From NCBI GenBank assembly GCA_003157595.1, contig PMKB01000346.1, positions 5,439-14,076 on the forward strand: a stretch of DNA of 8,638 nucleotides. Reading direction: 5' to 3'. This DNA comes from Solirubrobacterales bacterium. Lineage in GTDB: Bacteria; Actinomycetota; Thermoleophilia; Solirubrobacterales; Solirubrobacteraceae. Made by a program: the position numbers and the translations under genes. Under the pieces are notes generated by a model. That model did not search any database. It had not been told where the DNA came from and saw only the letters and a list, made by a program, of their open reading frames with translations. Each line of letters opens with the position of its first letter. Within the stretch, counting starts at the first letter, position 1. Shown one piece after another: positions 1 to 5,531 of this stretch.

Positions 1-585
1 CAGCAGCGTGTAGTTCTGCATGTTCCGTGCGCCGATCTGCAGCACGTCGGCGACCTCCAGGACAGCGTCCATGTCGCCGACGTCCATCAGCTCGGTGACG
101 ATCGGCATGCCGTATTGCTCCTTGGCCTCAGCCAGCAGCCGCAGGCCCTCCTGTCCGAGCCCCTGGAAGGCGTATGGCGAGGTGCGCGGCTTGTAGGCGC
201 CGCCGCGGAACATCGCAGCGCCGCCCTCCTTGACGATCCGCGCCGTCTCGAGCACCTGTTCGCGCGACTCCACGGTGCACGGTCCGGCGATCAGCGCGAA
301 GTGCTCGCCGCCGATTTGACGCCCGCCGATCTCGAACACCGAGCGCGCGCCGCCGCGCAGCTGCGAAGAGGAGAGCTTGTAGGGCTTGAGGATCGGCACC
401 ACCTGCGAGACGCCGGGAGCGCCCTCGAGCTCGAGTCGCGCCACGTGCTCGCGGTCGCCGATCGCACCGATGACGGTGACCTCTTCGCCCTTCGAGATAT
501 GTGCTCGCGCCCCCACGCTGCGAACGCGCGCGAGGACATATTCGATCTCCTCCTCGGTCGCGTTCGGTTTCATCACGATCATCAT
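1..585 (-). CDS. aroF: 3-deoxy-7-phosphoheptulonate (DAHP) synthase, 3' end off window
   Basis: Condenses phosphoenolpyruvate with erythrose 4-phosphate, the first committed step of the cytoplasmic shikimate pathway. The 195 visible codons read MMIVMKPNATEEEIE onward. Residues 1 to about 70 match the small ferredoxin-like (ACT-like) regulatory domain of type I-beta enzymes. The TIM barrel follows, with GPCTVES at 101-107 (metal-binding Cys103), FRGGAYKPRTSPY at 126-138 (PEP and phosphate contacts), and TELMD and QIGARNMQN near the edge. Family members are about 340 residues, so roughly 57% is visible. The ATG at 585 is chosen because AAAGGA lies 8 bases upstream; a second ATG follows at once. 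In the family the N-terminal domain mediates Phe/Tyr feedback inhibition. The gene sits behind a 358-base leader that appears to carry an aromatic leader peptide. Identity is firm; the symbol aroF versus aroG is convention. Confidence 0.95.
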   Translation of the reverse strand, partial: MMIVMKPNATEEEIEYVLARVRSVGARAHISKGEEVTVIGAIGDREHVARLELEGAPGVSQVVPILKPYKLSSSQLRGGARSVFEIGGRQIGGEHFALIAGPCTVESREQVLETARIVKEGGAAMFRGGAYKPRTSPYAFQGLGQEGLRLLAEAKEQYGMPIVTELMDVGDMDAVLEVADVLQIGARNMQNYTLL

Positions 586-600
586 TTGGCAGGTCCTTTC
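586..600 (-). promoter_or_regulatory. aroF ribosome binding site
   Basis: On the minus strand GAAAGGACCTGCCAA runs directly into the ATG at 585. AAAGGA at 599-594 is a good Shine-Dalgarno match about 8 bases before the start. It is one of the clearest in the window, where other starts have weak or no such site. The contrast fits aroF being translated from a long untranslated leader while other genes look leaderless or coupled. Confidence 0.6.
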
Positions 601-637
601 AAAGTTCGGCTGGAAGCGTAGACGGAAGCCGGCGAAG

Positions 638-743
638 CACCGCCAAGGTGCGTTTCGCGGCGGTGAGGGAGGCGCCCGGGCCCTGAGGGCCGCTCTGTCG
701 AGGCCAGGCGCCCGCTCGCGGCGGGCGCAGGTCCGGGACGCCT
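638..743 (-). promoter_or_regulatory. candidate attenuator with competing RNA hairpins upstream of aroF
   Basis: The RNA between the leader-peptide stop and the aroF ribosome site holds pairings that exclude one another. GCGCCCGC (728-721) pairs perfectly with GCGGGCGC (715-708) across a 5-base loop. AGGCG-U-CCCG (743-734, overlapping the stop codon) can instead pair with CGGGCGCCU (714-706), one U bulged. The same central segment as GGCGCCUGG (712-704) can pair with CCGGGCGCC (679-671) with one G-U pair. Downstream are GGCCC-UCA-GGGCC (691-679) and CACCGCC (665-659) with GGCGGUG (644-638). This resembles segments 1 to 4 of a classical attenuator. There is no U tract after any hairpin, so the output could be a U-poor terminator, Rho access or a translational switch. 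The pairings are read from sequence; the mechanism is inferred. Confidence 0.5.
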
Positions 744-846
744 AGCTAAATCGCCAGGACGTGACGTAGGAGTACGAATAGGCAGCGACCAGCGTGGCGC
801 TCGGGGCGCCGACGGTGCTCATCGGTCGATCGGCTGCATCGCACAT
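742..846 (-). CDS. putative aromatic-rich leader peptide for aroF attenuation
   Basis: A 34-codon ORF from ATG 846, or 26 codons from the in-frame ATG at 822, ending with TAG at 744-742, 156 bases before the aroF start and on the same strand. Its last 12 residues are YSYSYVTSWRFS: three Tyr, one Trp and one Phe, the end products of the pathway aroF opens. The Phe codon is TTT, whereas all four Phe codons in the visible aroF are TTC, so it may be read slowly. No Shine-Dalgarno is seen for either ATG; the ATG at 846 lies where a leaderless transcript from the possible promoter at 855-884 would begin. The peptide resembles no protein family I know. Enterobacterial trp and phe leaders work by ribosome stalling on such codons; that it does so here is inferred from composition, place and downstream hairpins. 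Chance occurrence is the main alternative. Confidence 0.6.
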   Translation of the reverse strand: MCDAADRPMSTVGAPSATLVAAYSYSYVTSWRFS

Positions 847-866
847 CTGCGCAATGTGTAGCAGAT
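845..866 (-). repeat. inverted repeat overlapping the putative -10 element
   Basis: ATCTGC (866-861) and GCAGAT (850-845) form a perfect 6-base inverted repeat around a 10-base spacer. A second, overlapping dyad, CACAT-7-ATGTG, lies at 858-842. Both cover the possible -10 and start site. They could be an operator for a dimeric repressor or a 5' RNA hairpin. No regulator family can be assigned. Confidence 0.35.
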
Positions 867-884
867 CGCGGCCCGGGCGAGCAA
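855..884 (-). promoter_or_regulatory. possible promoter for the leader peptide and aroF
   Basis: On the minus strand TTGCTC (884-879) and TACACA (860-855) are separated by 18 bases. Each matches the sigma-70-type consensus at about half its positions. Transcription would start near 848-846, right at the upstream ATG of the leader ORF, so a leaderless start is possible. A dyad overlaps the -10 element. The call is weak on sequence alone but placed where a separate aroF promoter is expected, between the hisC stop hairpin and the leader ORF. Confidence 0.35.
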
Positions 885-917
885 TGGTCGGGCGCGACCA
901 TCCATCGTCCATTCGTC

Positions 918-940
918 CACCCGGCGCCGCGGCGCGGGTG
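918..940 (-). terminator. GC-rich hairpin just after the hisC stop
   Basis: Starting 3 bases after the TAG at 946-944, CACCC (940-936) pairs with GGGTG (922-918). An inner GCGC arm extends the stem to about nine pairs with one bulged base and a tight loop. No T run follows, so this is not a canonical intrinsic terminator, but U-poor hairpins are common at transcript ends in high-GC actinobacteria. It would separate the upstream rluB-aroH-hisC transcript from aroF, which appears to have its own start. Confidence 0.4.
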
Positions 941-943
941 CCA

Positions 944-2041
944 CTAAAGCAACGTGGCCAGCACTTCGAGGAAGCGCTCGTTCTCCGCGGGCGTCCCGTA
1001 GCTGACGCGTAGCGCCCCTTCCCTGCCCAGCGGGCTGCCTGCGCGGACCAGCACCCCCTGGCGTGCGAGCCCGTCGACGATCGACGCCTCGTCGCGCTCC
1101 TCGCCGAGCAAGAACCAGCAGAAGTTGGCCTGCGAGGGCGCCGGCTCGAACCCCAGCTCGCTCAGCCCGTCGTGCAACTGCACGCGCGCCACGGCGACGC
1201 GTTCGACGCGTCGCGCCACCTCGTCCTGGTGCGCGAGTGCCTCGAATGCGGCGGCCTGCGCCACCGAGTTCAGAAAGAACGGCTGGCGGACCGCGCTCAG
1301 CGCGTCGGGCAGATCGCGCGATCCGCACAGCGCGTAGCCCACGCGCAGCCCGCACAGCCCGTAGATCTTCGAGAAGGTCCGCAGCAGCACAAGGTTGGGA
1401 TGGCGATCGAGCAGCTCGATCGAGGCGTCGGGGTCATCGAGCAGGCTGAACTCGCAGTAGGCCTCGTCGATCAGCATGCACACGCTGGCGGGCACGCGCT
1501 CGGCGAACGCCGCGATCCGCTCCAGCTCGATGGCGGTGCTGGTCGGGTTGTTCGGGTTGCAGACGACCACCAGGCGCGTGGCGACCGTGATCTCGCGCGC
1601 CATCGCATCGAGGTCGTGGCATTCATGGCGGTCCAGCGGCACGCGAATCCCGCGCGCCCCCGAAGCGGCCTCGAGCTGCGGATAGACCGAGAATGACGGC
1701 CAGGCGTAGACGAGCTCGGCCCCCGGCTCGAGCAGCGCGTCGCCCATCGCCAGCAGGATGTCGCAGGAGCCGTTGCCGACGGCGATCCGTTCAGCCGGCA
1801 CGCCGTAGCGGTCCGCCAGCGCCCCGCGGAGCTTGGTGCTGGCCGGGTCGGGGTAGCGGTTCACGCCCTCGAGCGCTGCGCTCGCCGCGGCTACCACCTC
1901 GGGCAGTGGCGGGTAGGGCGACTCGTTGCTGGCCAGGCGCACGAGCGGGCCGCTCTGCGCGTAGCCCGCGGCCGCCGCGTAGACCGGGATCTGCTTGACG
2001 GCTGCCTTGAACTCGAGTGCCACGCTCTTATTGTGCGGCAT
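944..2041 (-). CDS. hisC: HisC-family aminotransferase, likely aromatic amino acid or histidinol-phosphate aminotransferase
   Basis: A PLP-dependent class I/II (fold type I) aminotransferase of 365 residues, the usual length. Landmarks from the ATG at 2041 are LASNESPY near 36-43, CNPNNPT at 161-167 (cofactor-contacting Asn), IDEAYCEF with Asp192 and Tyr195, RTFSKIYGLCGLRVGY with the Schiff-base Lys225, and a C-terminal LRVSYG with the substrate-carboxylate Arg345. The reading frame is open upstream to 2122, but MPHNKSVALEF at 2041 is the natural start, overlapping the aroH stop by 14 bases; a GTG at 2023 is an alternative. Overlap implies translational coupling with chorismate mutase. The family includes histidinol-phosphate and Phe/Tyr aminotransferases that sequence motifs separate poorly. 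With aroH and aroF beside it and no other his gene in view, transamination of phenylpyruvate or a related keto acid is the likelier role. Confidence 0.9.
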   Translation of the reverse strand: MPHNKSVALEFKAAVKQIPVYAAAAGYAQSGPLVRLASNESPYPPLPEVVAAASAALEGVNRYPDPASTKLRGALADRYGVPAERIAVGNGSCDILLAMGDALLEPGAELVYAWPSFSVYPQLEAASGARGIRVPLDRHECHDLDAMAREITVATRLVVVCNPNNPTSTAIELERIAAFAERVPASVCMLIDEAYCEFSLLDDPDASIELLDRHPNLVLLRTFSKIYGLCGLRVGYALCGSRDLPDALSAVRQPFFLNSVAQAAAFEALAHQDEVARRVERVAVARVQLHDGLSELGFEPAPSQANFCWFLLGEERDEASIVDGLARQGVLVRAGSPLGREGALRVSYGTPAENERFLEVLATLL

Positions 2042-2399
2042 CGAGGTCTTCGCGCAGGCTGCGGGCCTCACCGAGATAGACGTGGCGTGCCACATGCCCG
2101 GCCGGCGCGTAGTAGTGCCCAAGTACCCGGATCACCCGCGCGAGCGCCCCCGGAACGTCGATCTCGCGCGTGCAGATCAGCGGCACCCGGTCAAAGCCGA
2201 TGCGCCGCGCGGCGAGCGCCGGGAACTCCGCATTGAGATCGTCGGTGGCCGTGAAGATGCAGCTGACGAACTGCTCGATCTCGAGCTCGTTACGCGCGAT
2301 CAGCGTGCGCATGAGCTCCTCGGTGGCGGCGAGGATCGCCTCAGCGCTGTTGTCCGGGACGCTCGTCGCGCCGCGCAGCGCGTACAGCCGCTCACTCAC
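2028..2399 (-). CDS. aroH: chorismate mutase, AroH (Bacillus subtilis) type
   Basis: Rearranges chorismate to prephenate, the branch point to Phe and Tyr, in the cytoplasm. At 123 residues it matches the trimeric AroH fold and aligns almost end to end with my memory of the B. subtilis enzyme. Active-site equivalents are Arg9 in LRGATS (Arg7), Glu79 in CTREID (Glu78), Arg91 in VIRVL (Arg90), Tyr108 in HVYLG (Tyr108) and Arg116. Phe59-Pro-Ala61 matches the Phe57-Ala59 loop, but the Lys60 equivalent is Leu62. The start is GTG at 2399, 9 bases after the rluB stop, with GCGGGA before it as a possible ribosome site. The 3' end overlaps the aminotransferase start. Two consecutive enzymes of Phe/Tyr synthesis are therefore encoded in one coupled unit. 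Confidence 0.95.
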   Translation of the reverse strand: MSERLYALRGATSVPDNSAEAILAATEELMRTLIARNELEIEQFVSCIFTATDDLNAEFPALAARRIGFDRVPLICTREIDVPGALARVIRVLGHYYAPAGHVARHVYLGEARSLREDLDAAQ

Positions 2400-2408
2400 T
2401 CCCGCAGC

Positions 2409-3107
2409 CTACCGTCGCGCGGCGTCGCGCAGCGCGCTCACCTCGGTGTCGCTGAGCAGCCGCGCCGCCCCGACCTCGAGCCCGCCGAGCTCGAGCGGCC
2501 CCAGGCGCACGCGGGTCAGCTCGAGCACTGAGTGCCCGACCGCCTCGCACATGCGCCGCACCTGGCGCTTGCGGCCCTCGCGCAGCTCCAGCTCGATCAC
2601 GTTCGCGGAGACGCGCCTGACCTGCGCCGGCGCGGTCCGCCCGTCGTCCAGCGTCACGCCGTCGCGCAGCGCCGCGATCGCGGCCGGGCTCGGGCGGCCG
2701 CCCGACAGCAGCACGCGATAGGTCTTCGGCACCTCGTGGCGCGGATGGGCGAGCAGGTTCGCCAGCTCGCCGTCGTTGGTGAGCAGGATCAGGCCGGTGC
2801 TGTCGGCGTCGAGGCGCCCGACCGGGTACAGCCGCCGCGGGTCGCTGACCATCTCGACGACGGTCGGGCGGCCATGGGTGTCGTGCACGGTCGAAACCAC
2901 GCCGGCGGGCTTGTTCAGCGCGTAGACCACGCGCGCCTCGATCCCCGCAACGAGGCGTCCATCCAGTTCGACGCGCTCGCCGTCGATCTCCCGCGCCGGA
3001 TCGAGCTCACGCACGCCCTCGACGCGCACCCGCCCGGCGCGCACGATCTCCGTCGCTGCACGCCGCGAGGCGAGGCCCGAGTGGGCGAGGAACTTGGCGA
3101 GACGCAT
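2409..3107 (-). CDS. rluB: 23S rRNA pseudouridine synthase, RluB/RsuA family
   Basis: Isomerises a uridine in ribosomal RNA to pseudouridine; in RluB the target is in helix 89-90 of 23S rRNA (position 2605 in E. coli). The 232 residues begin with an S4 RNA-binding domain (MRLAKFLAHSGLASRRAATE, about 1-60). The catalytic domain follows, with the family motif PVGRLDADSTGLILLTNDG and nucleophile Asp100, then KTYRV at 128-132 and EGRKRQVRRM at 177-186. The ATG at 3107 starts the S4 domain exactly; an ATG at 3119 would add MVAV. The frame stays open to 3974, but that extension is antisense to rlmN and has no homology I recognise. Grouping with scpA and scpB is a widely conserved bacterial arrangement. 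RluB versus another RsuA-family specificity cannot be settled from sequence alone. Confidence 0.93.
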   Translation of the reverse strand: MRLAKFLAHSGLASRRAATEIVRAGRVRVEGVRELDPAREIDGERVELDGRLVAGIEARVVYALNKPAGVVSTVHDTHGRPTVVEMVSDPRRLYPVGRLDADSTGLILLTNDGELANLLAHPRHEVPKTYRVLLSGGRPSPAAIAALRDGVTLDDGRTAPAQVRRVSANVIELELREGRKRQVRRMCEAVGHSVLELTRVRLGPLELGGLEVGAARLLSDTEVSALRDAARR

Positions 3108-3125
3108 CACTGCAACCATAGGTCG

Positions 3126-4115
3126 ATGGATCGCGATCTGCTGCGCGAAACGCTTGAGCGCCGCGGCGAGCCGCGATACCGCGCCGGCCAGGTCTGGGCC
3201 TGGCTCGCGCGGGGCGCCGGCTCCTACGCCGAGATGACCGACCTCCCGGCGACGCTGCGTGACGCCTTGGAACGGGAGCTGCCGCTCTCGACGCTCGAGC
3301 TGGAACGCGAGGCGCGCGCGAGCGACGGCACCGTGAAGGCGCTGCTGCGGACGGCGCGCGGCAATCCGGTCGAGGCGGTCCTGATGCGCTACCGCGACGG
3401 CCGCCGCTCGCTGTGCCTGTCCTCCCAGTCGGGCTGCCCGTTGACGTGCAGCTTCTGCGCGACGGGACGAATGCGCTTCGCCGGCAACCTCAGCGCCGAT
3501 GAGATCCTCGACCAGGCCCTGCACTTCCGGCGCAACGGCGAGCTCGATCACGCCGTGTTCATGGGCATGGGCGAGCCGATGATGAACCTCGACGCGGTGC
3601 TCGAGGCGTGCACCCTCCTGCCCGGCCTCGGCATCACCAACCGGCGCACGGCGATCTCGACGGTCGGCTGGATCCCCGGCATCGAGCGGCTGAGCGCCTC
3701 GGGCCTGCCGATCCGCCTCGCGCTTTCGCTGCATGCGCCCGAGGATGAGCTGCGCAGCGCGCTCATGCCGGTCAACGACCGCTATCCGCTGGCCGAGGTT
3801 CTGGACGCCTGCCGCGCCGACCACGCGATCCGCCGGCGCACCGTGTTCATCGAGTACGTGATGCTCGCCGGCGTCAACGACCGCTTCGAGCAGGCCGTCG
3901 CACTCGCGCGCCTGCTCTCGCCACGCGAGGCCTTCAAGGTCAACCTGATCCCCTACAACCCGACCGATTCGCACCTGCAGGGCTCCGGGCGCGACGCTAT
4001 CGCCGGATTCCGAACGGCGCTGGAATCCCGTGGCGTGCCGGTGACCGTGCGGCTGACGCGCGGGCGCGAGATCGCGGCGGCGTGCGGGCAGCTGGCCGCC
4101 GGAGCGGCCGCGTGA
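3126..4115 (+). CDS. rlmN: 23S rRNA (adenine-C2)-methyltransferase RlmN
   Basis: A radical SAM enzyme that methylates C2 of A2503 in 23S rRNA, and in E. coli also A37 of some tRNAs. The product is 329 residues. The cluster motif CPLTCSFC gives Cys104, Cys108 and Cys111, binding the [4Fe-4S] cluster. Cys97, seven residues earlier, and Cys320 in AACGQL match the two catalytic cysteines 118 and 355 of the E. coli enzyme. GMGEPMMN at 147-154 is the SAM-contacting motif, and SLHAP and NLIPYNP are also typical. The ATG at 3126 is chosen because MDRDLLRETL begins the N-terminal helical domain; no good Shine-Dalgarno is present. It is the only plus-strand gene inside the cluster: its start is 18 bases from the divergent rluB start, and its TGA is 1 base from the convergent scpB stop. 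Confidence 0.96.
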   Translation: MDRDLLRETLERRGEPRYRAGQVWAWLARGAGSYAEMTDLPATLRDALERELPLSTLELEREARASDGTVKALLRTARGNPVEAVLMRYRDGRRSLCLSSQSGCPLTCSFCATGRMRFAGNLSADEILDQALHFRRNGELDHAVFMGMGEPMMNLDAVLEACTLLPGLGITNRRTAISTVGWIPGIERLSASGLPIRLALSLHAPEDELRSALMPVNDRYPLAEVLDACRADHAIRRRTVFIEYVMLAGVNDRFEQAVALARLLSPREAFKVNLIPYNPTDSHLQGSGRDAIAGFRTALESRGVPVTVRLTRGREIAAACGQLAAGAAA

Positions 4116-4116
4116 G

Positions 4117-4698
4117 CTACTCCGGGGTGATCCCGACGCGGGCCTCGCCGGCGGCGAGCAGCCGGTCGCGCAGCGCGCTGCGCTCCTGCGGCGTCGGATC
4201 CCACTGCGCGACGTCGGGCAGCTCGTCGGCGCTCTGGAGCCCGAACACCTTGAGGAACAGCGTGGTGGTGCGATAGGTCACAGCGCCGAAGTCCGAGCGC
4301 CCGCTCTCCTCGATCAGGCCGCGGTCGAGGAGCGAGGCGACCGGCGAGTCGGCGTTGACGCCGCGGATCCGCGCGACCTCCGGCCGCGAGACCGGCGCGA
4401 GATAGGCGACGATCGCGAGCGTCTCGAGCTGTGCCGGCGTCAGCGCGGCGAGCCGCGGCTTGGTCAGCAGCGCCCGCGCCGCGGGCTCGGCGAGCGGATC
4501 GCTGGCGAGCGTGTAGCCGCCCGCGAGGTGGCGCAGCAGCAGGCCGCGCAGCCCGGGCGCGCATGCGGCGGCGAGTTCGTCGAGCGCGCGGCCGACGGCC
4601 GCCTCGCTCTCCCCGGTCACCTCGGCCAGCTCCTCGAGGCCGACGGGGTCGTTCGCGAGGAACAGCAGCGCCTCGATGATCCGCCCCAGCTCGCTCAC
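4117..4698 (-). CDS. scpB: segregation and condensation protein B
   Basis: A subunit of the SMC-ScpAB condensin that compacts and segregates the chromosome. ScpB dimers bind the middle of the ScpA kleisin. The 193 residues have two winged-helix regions: MSELGRIIEALLFLANDPVG begins the first, and LTPAQLETLAIVAYLAPVSRPEVARIRG at about 88-115 is the most conserved family segment, followed by the GLIEESGRSDFG wing and YRTTTLFLKVFGL. The length is normal. The start is GTG at 4698, which overlaps the scpA TGA as GTGA, so translation is likely coupled. The TAG at 4119-4117 ends 1 base from the convergent rlmN stop, which leaves no room for a terminator between them. Confidence 0.95.
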   Translation of the reverse strand: MSELGRIIEALLFLANDPVGLEELAEVTGESEAAVGRALDELAAACAPGLRGLLLRHLAGGYTLASDPLAEPAARALLTKPRLAALTPAQLETLAIVAYLAPVSRPEVARIRGVNADSPVASLLDRGLIEESGRSDFGAVTYRTTTLFLKVFGLQSADELPDVAQWDPTPQERSALRDRLLAAGEARVGITPE

Positions 4699-5453
4699 CG
4701 CGCGCGCCCTTCGGGCGCCGCTCCGGCTCCGCGGCGCACGGTGATCTCACCGAAGGGCTCGATCTGCTCCCAGCTCGCCTCGCCGCGCTTGTGGAGCTCG
4801 AGCAGCGCCCACAGCGTGACCGCGACGGTCATGCGATCGGCGTCGCGCACGGCGTCGTCGAAGTTCAGCGCGACGGCGGAGCGCAGCAGCCCGCGCAGGT
4901 GCGCGACACGCTCGGCGACCGACACGCGCATCACGCTGATGTGGCTGAAGTCGAGTTTGGCCGGCAGCGCGAGCAGGCCCCCAAGCGCGCGTCCCAGGAT
5001 CGCCGGATCCCAGCGCACGTCGTCGAGACCCTCAAGCGTCCGCCGGCGCAGGTGGGCGGGCAGCGGCGCCTCGCGGTAGCGCACCGCGGGCTGGCCGGCG
5101 AGCCGCTCGCCGAGATACGCGCTAGCGGCGCGGTAGCGGCGGGCATCGAGCATCCGCGCGAGCAGCTCCTCCGCGGCCTCGCCCGGTTCGAGCTCGAGCA
5201 GCTCCTCAAGCTCCTCGCCGGGCAGCAGCAGGCGCGACTTGAGCTCCAGCAGCGCCGCGACGAGCACGATGAACTCGGTGGTGATCTCGAGGTCCAGCTC
5301 GCCCCGCGCGTCGAGATGGTCGAGGTAGGCGACCACCACCTCCGCGAGCGACAGCTCGCGCAGGTCGACCTCCTCGCGCAGCACGAGCGTCAGCAGCAGG
5401 TCGAAGGGACCGCTGAAGACGTCGAGGTCCAGCTCGAGCTCCGCGAGGTACAC
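4695..5453 (-). CDS. scpA: segregation and condensation protein A (kleisin)
   Basis: The kleisin that bridges the two SMC heads in the bacterial condensin. The 252 residues match the family length. The N-terminal domain carries FSGPFDLLLTLVLREEVDL (about 14-32) and DLEITTEFIVLVAALLELKSR, the helices that contact the SMC neck. An acidic middle (EELEELLELEPGEAAEEL) is where ScpB binds in relatives. The C-terminal winged helix, about 205-245 (VAVTLWALLELHKRGEASWEQ), contacts the SMC cap. The start is GTG at 5453, giving MYLAELELDLDVFSGPF. The gene lies 63 bases downstream of trpS on the same strand, and its stop overlaps the scpB start. Identity is firm. Confidence 0.95.
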   Translation of the reverse strand: MYLAELELDLDVFSGPFDLLLTLVLREEVDLRELSLAEVVVAYLDHLDARGELDLEITTEFIVLVAALLELKSRLLLPGEELEELLELEPGEAAEELLARMLDARRYRAASAYLGERLAGQPAVRYREAPLPAHLRRRTLEGLDDVRWDPAILGRALGGLLALPAKLDFSHISVMRVSVAERVAHLRGLLRSAVALNFDDAVRDADRMTVAVTLWALLELHKRGEASWEQIEPFGEITVRRGAGAAPEGRAR

Positions 5454-5509
5454 AGAGCGAAAGCTACAGCGGCCCCCCGACGCATGGCGCGTCTGCGTGT
5501 CGCGAGCGC

Positions 5510-5531
5510 GGCCCGCTCAGCGCGGCGGGCC
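5510..5531 (-). terminator. perfect hairpin spanning the trpS stop codon
   Basis: On the minus strand GGCCCGC (5531-5525) and GCGGGCC (5516-5510) form a perfect 7-base stem around an 8-base loop that contains the TGA of trpS. No T run follows. It could act as a U-poor terminator or partial attenuator between trpS and scpA, or as an RNA-stability element. The gap to the scpA start is only 63 bases, so readthrough is also likely. Confidence 0.3.

Noticed and set aside
589..734. Eight-base direct repeat GGACCTGC at 734-727 and at 596-589 beside the aroF ribosome site
   Set aside because: No complementary GCAGGTCC occurs in the leader, so no switch can be built from it. At this length it could be chance.
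819..839. Tiny ORF MQPIDR from the ATG at 839, overlapping the leader peptide in another frame
   Set aside because: Only six codons, no ribosome site and no meaningful composition. It is the tail of a shadow frame running through hisC.
1172..1696. A 174-codon plus-strand open frame inside hisC
   Set aside because: It is antisense to a well-supported aminotransferase and shows no recognisable motif.
2532..3125. Upstream in-frame extension of rlmN across rluB
   Set aside because: The extension is antisense to rluB, lacks RlmN homology, and the RlmN N-terminal domain begins at the ATG at 3126.
3120..3974. Upstream in-frame extension of rluB across rlmN
   Set aside because: It is antisense to rlmN with low-complexity shadow composition; the S4 domain starts precisely at the ATG at 3107.
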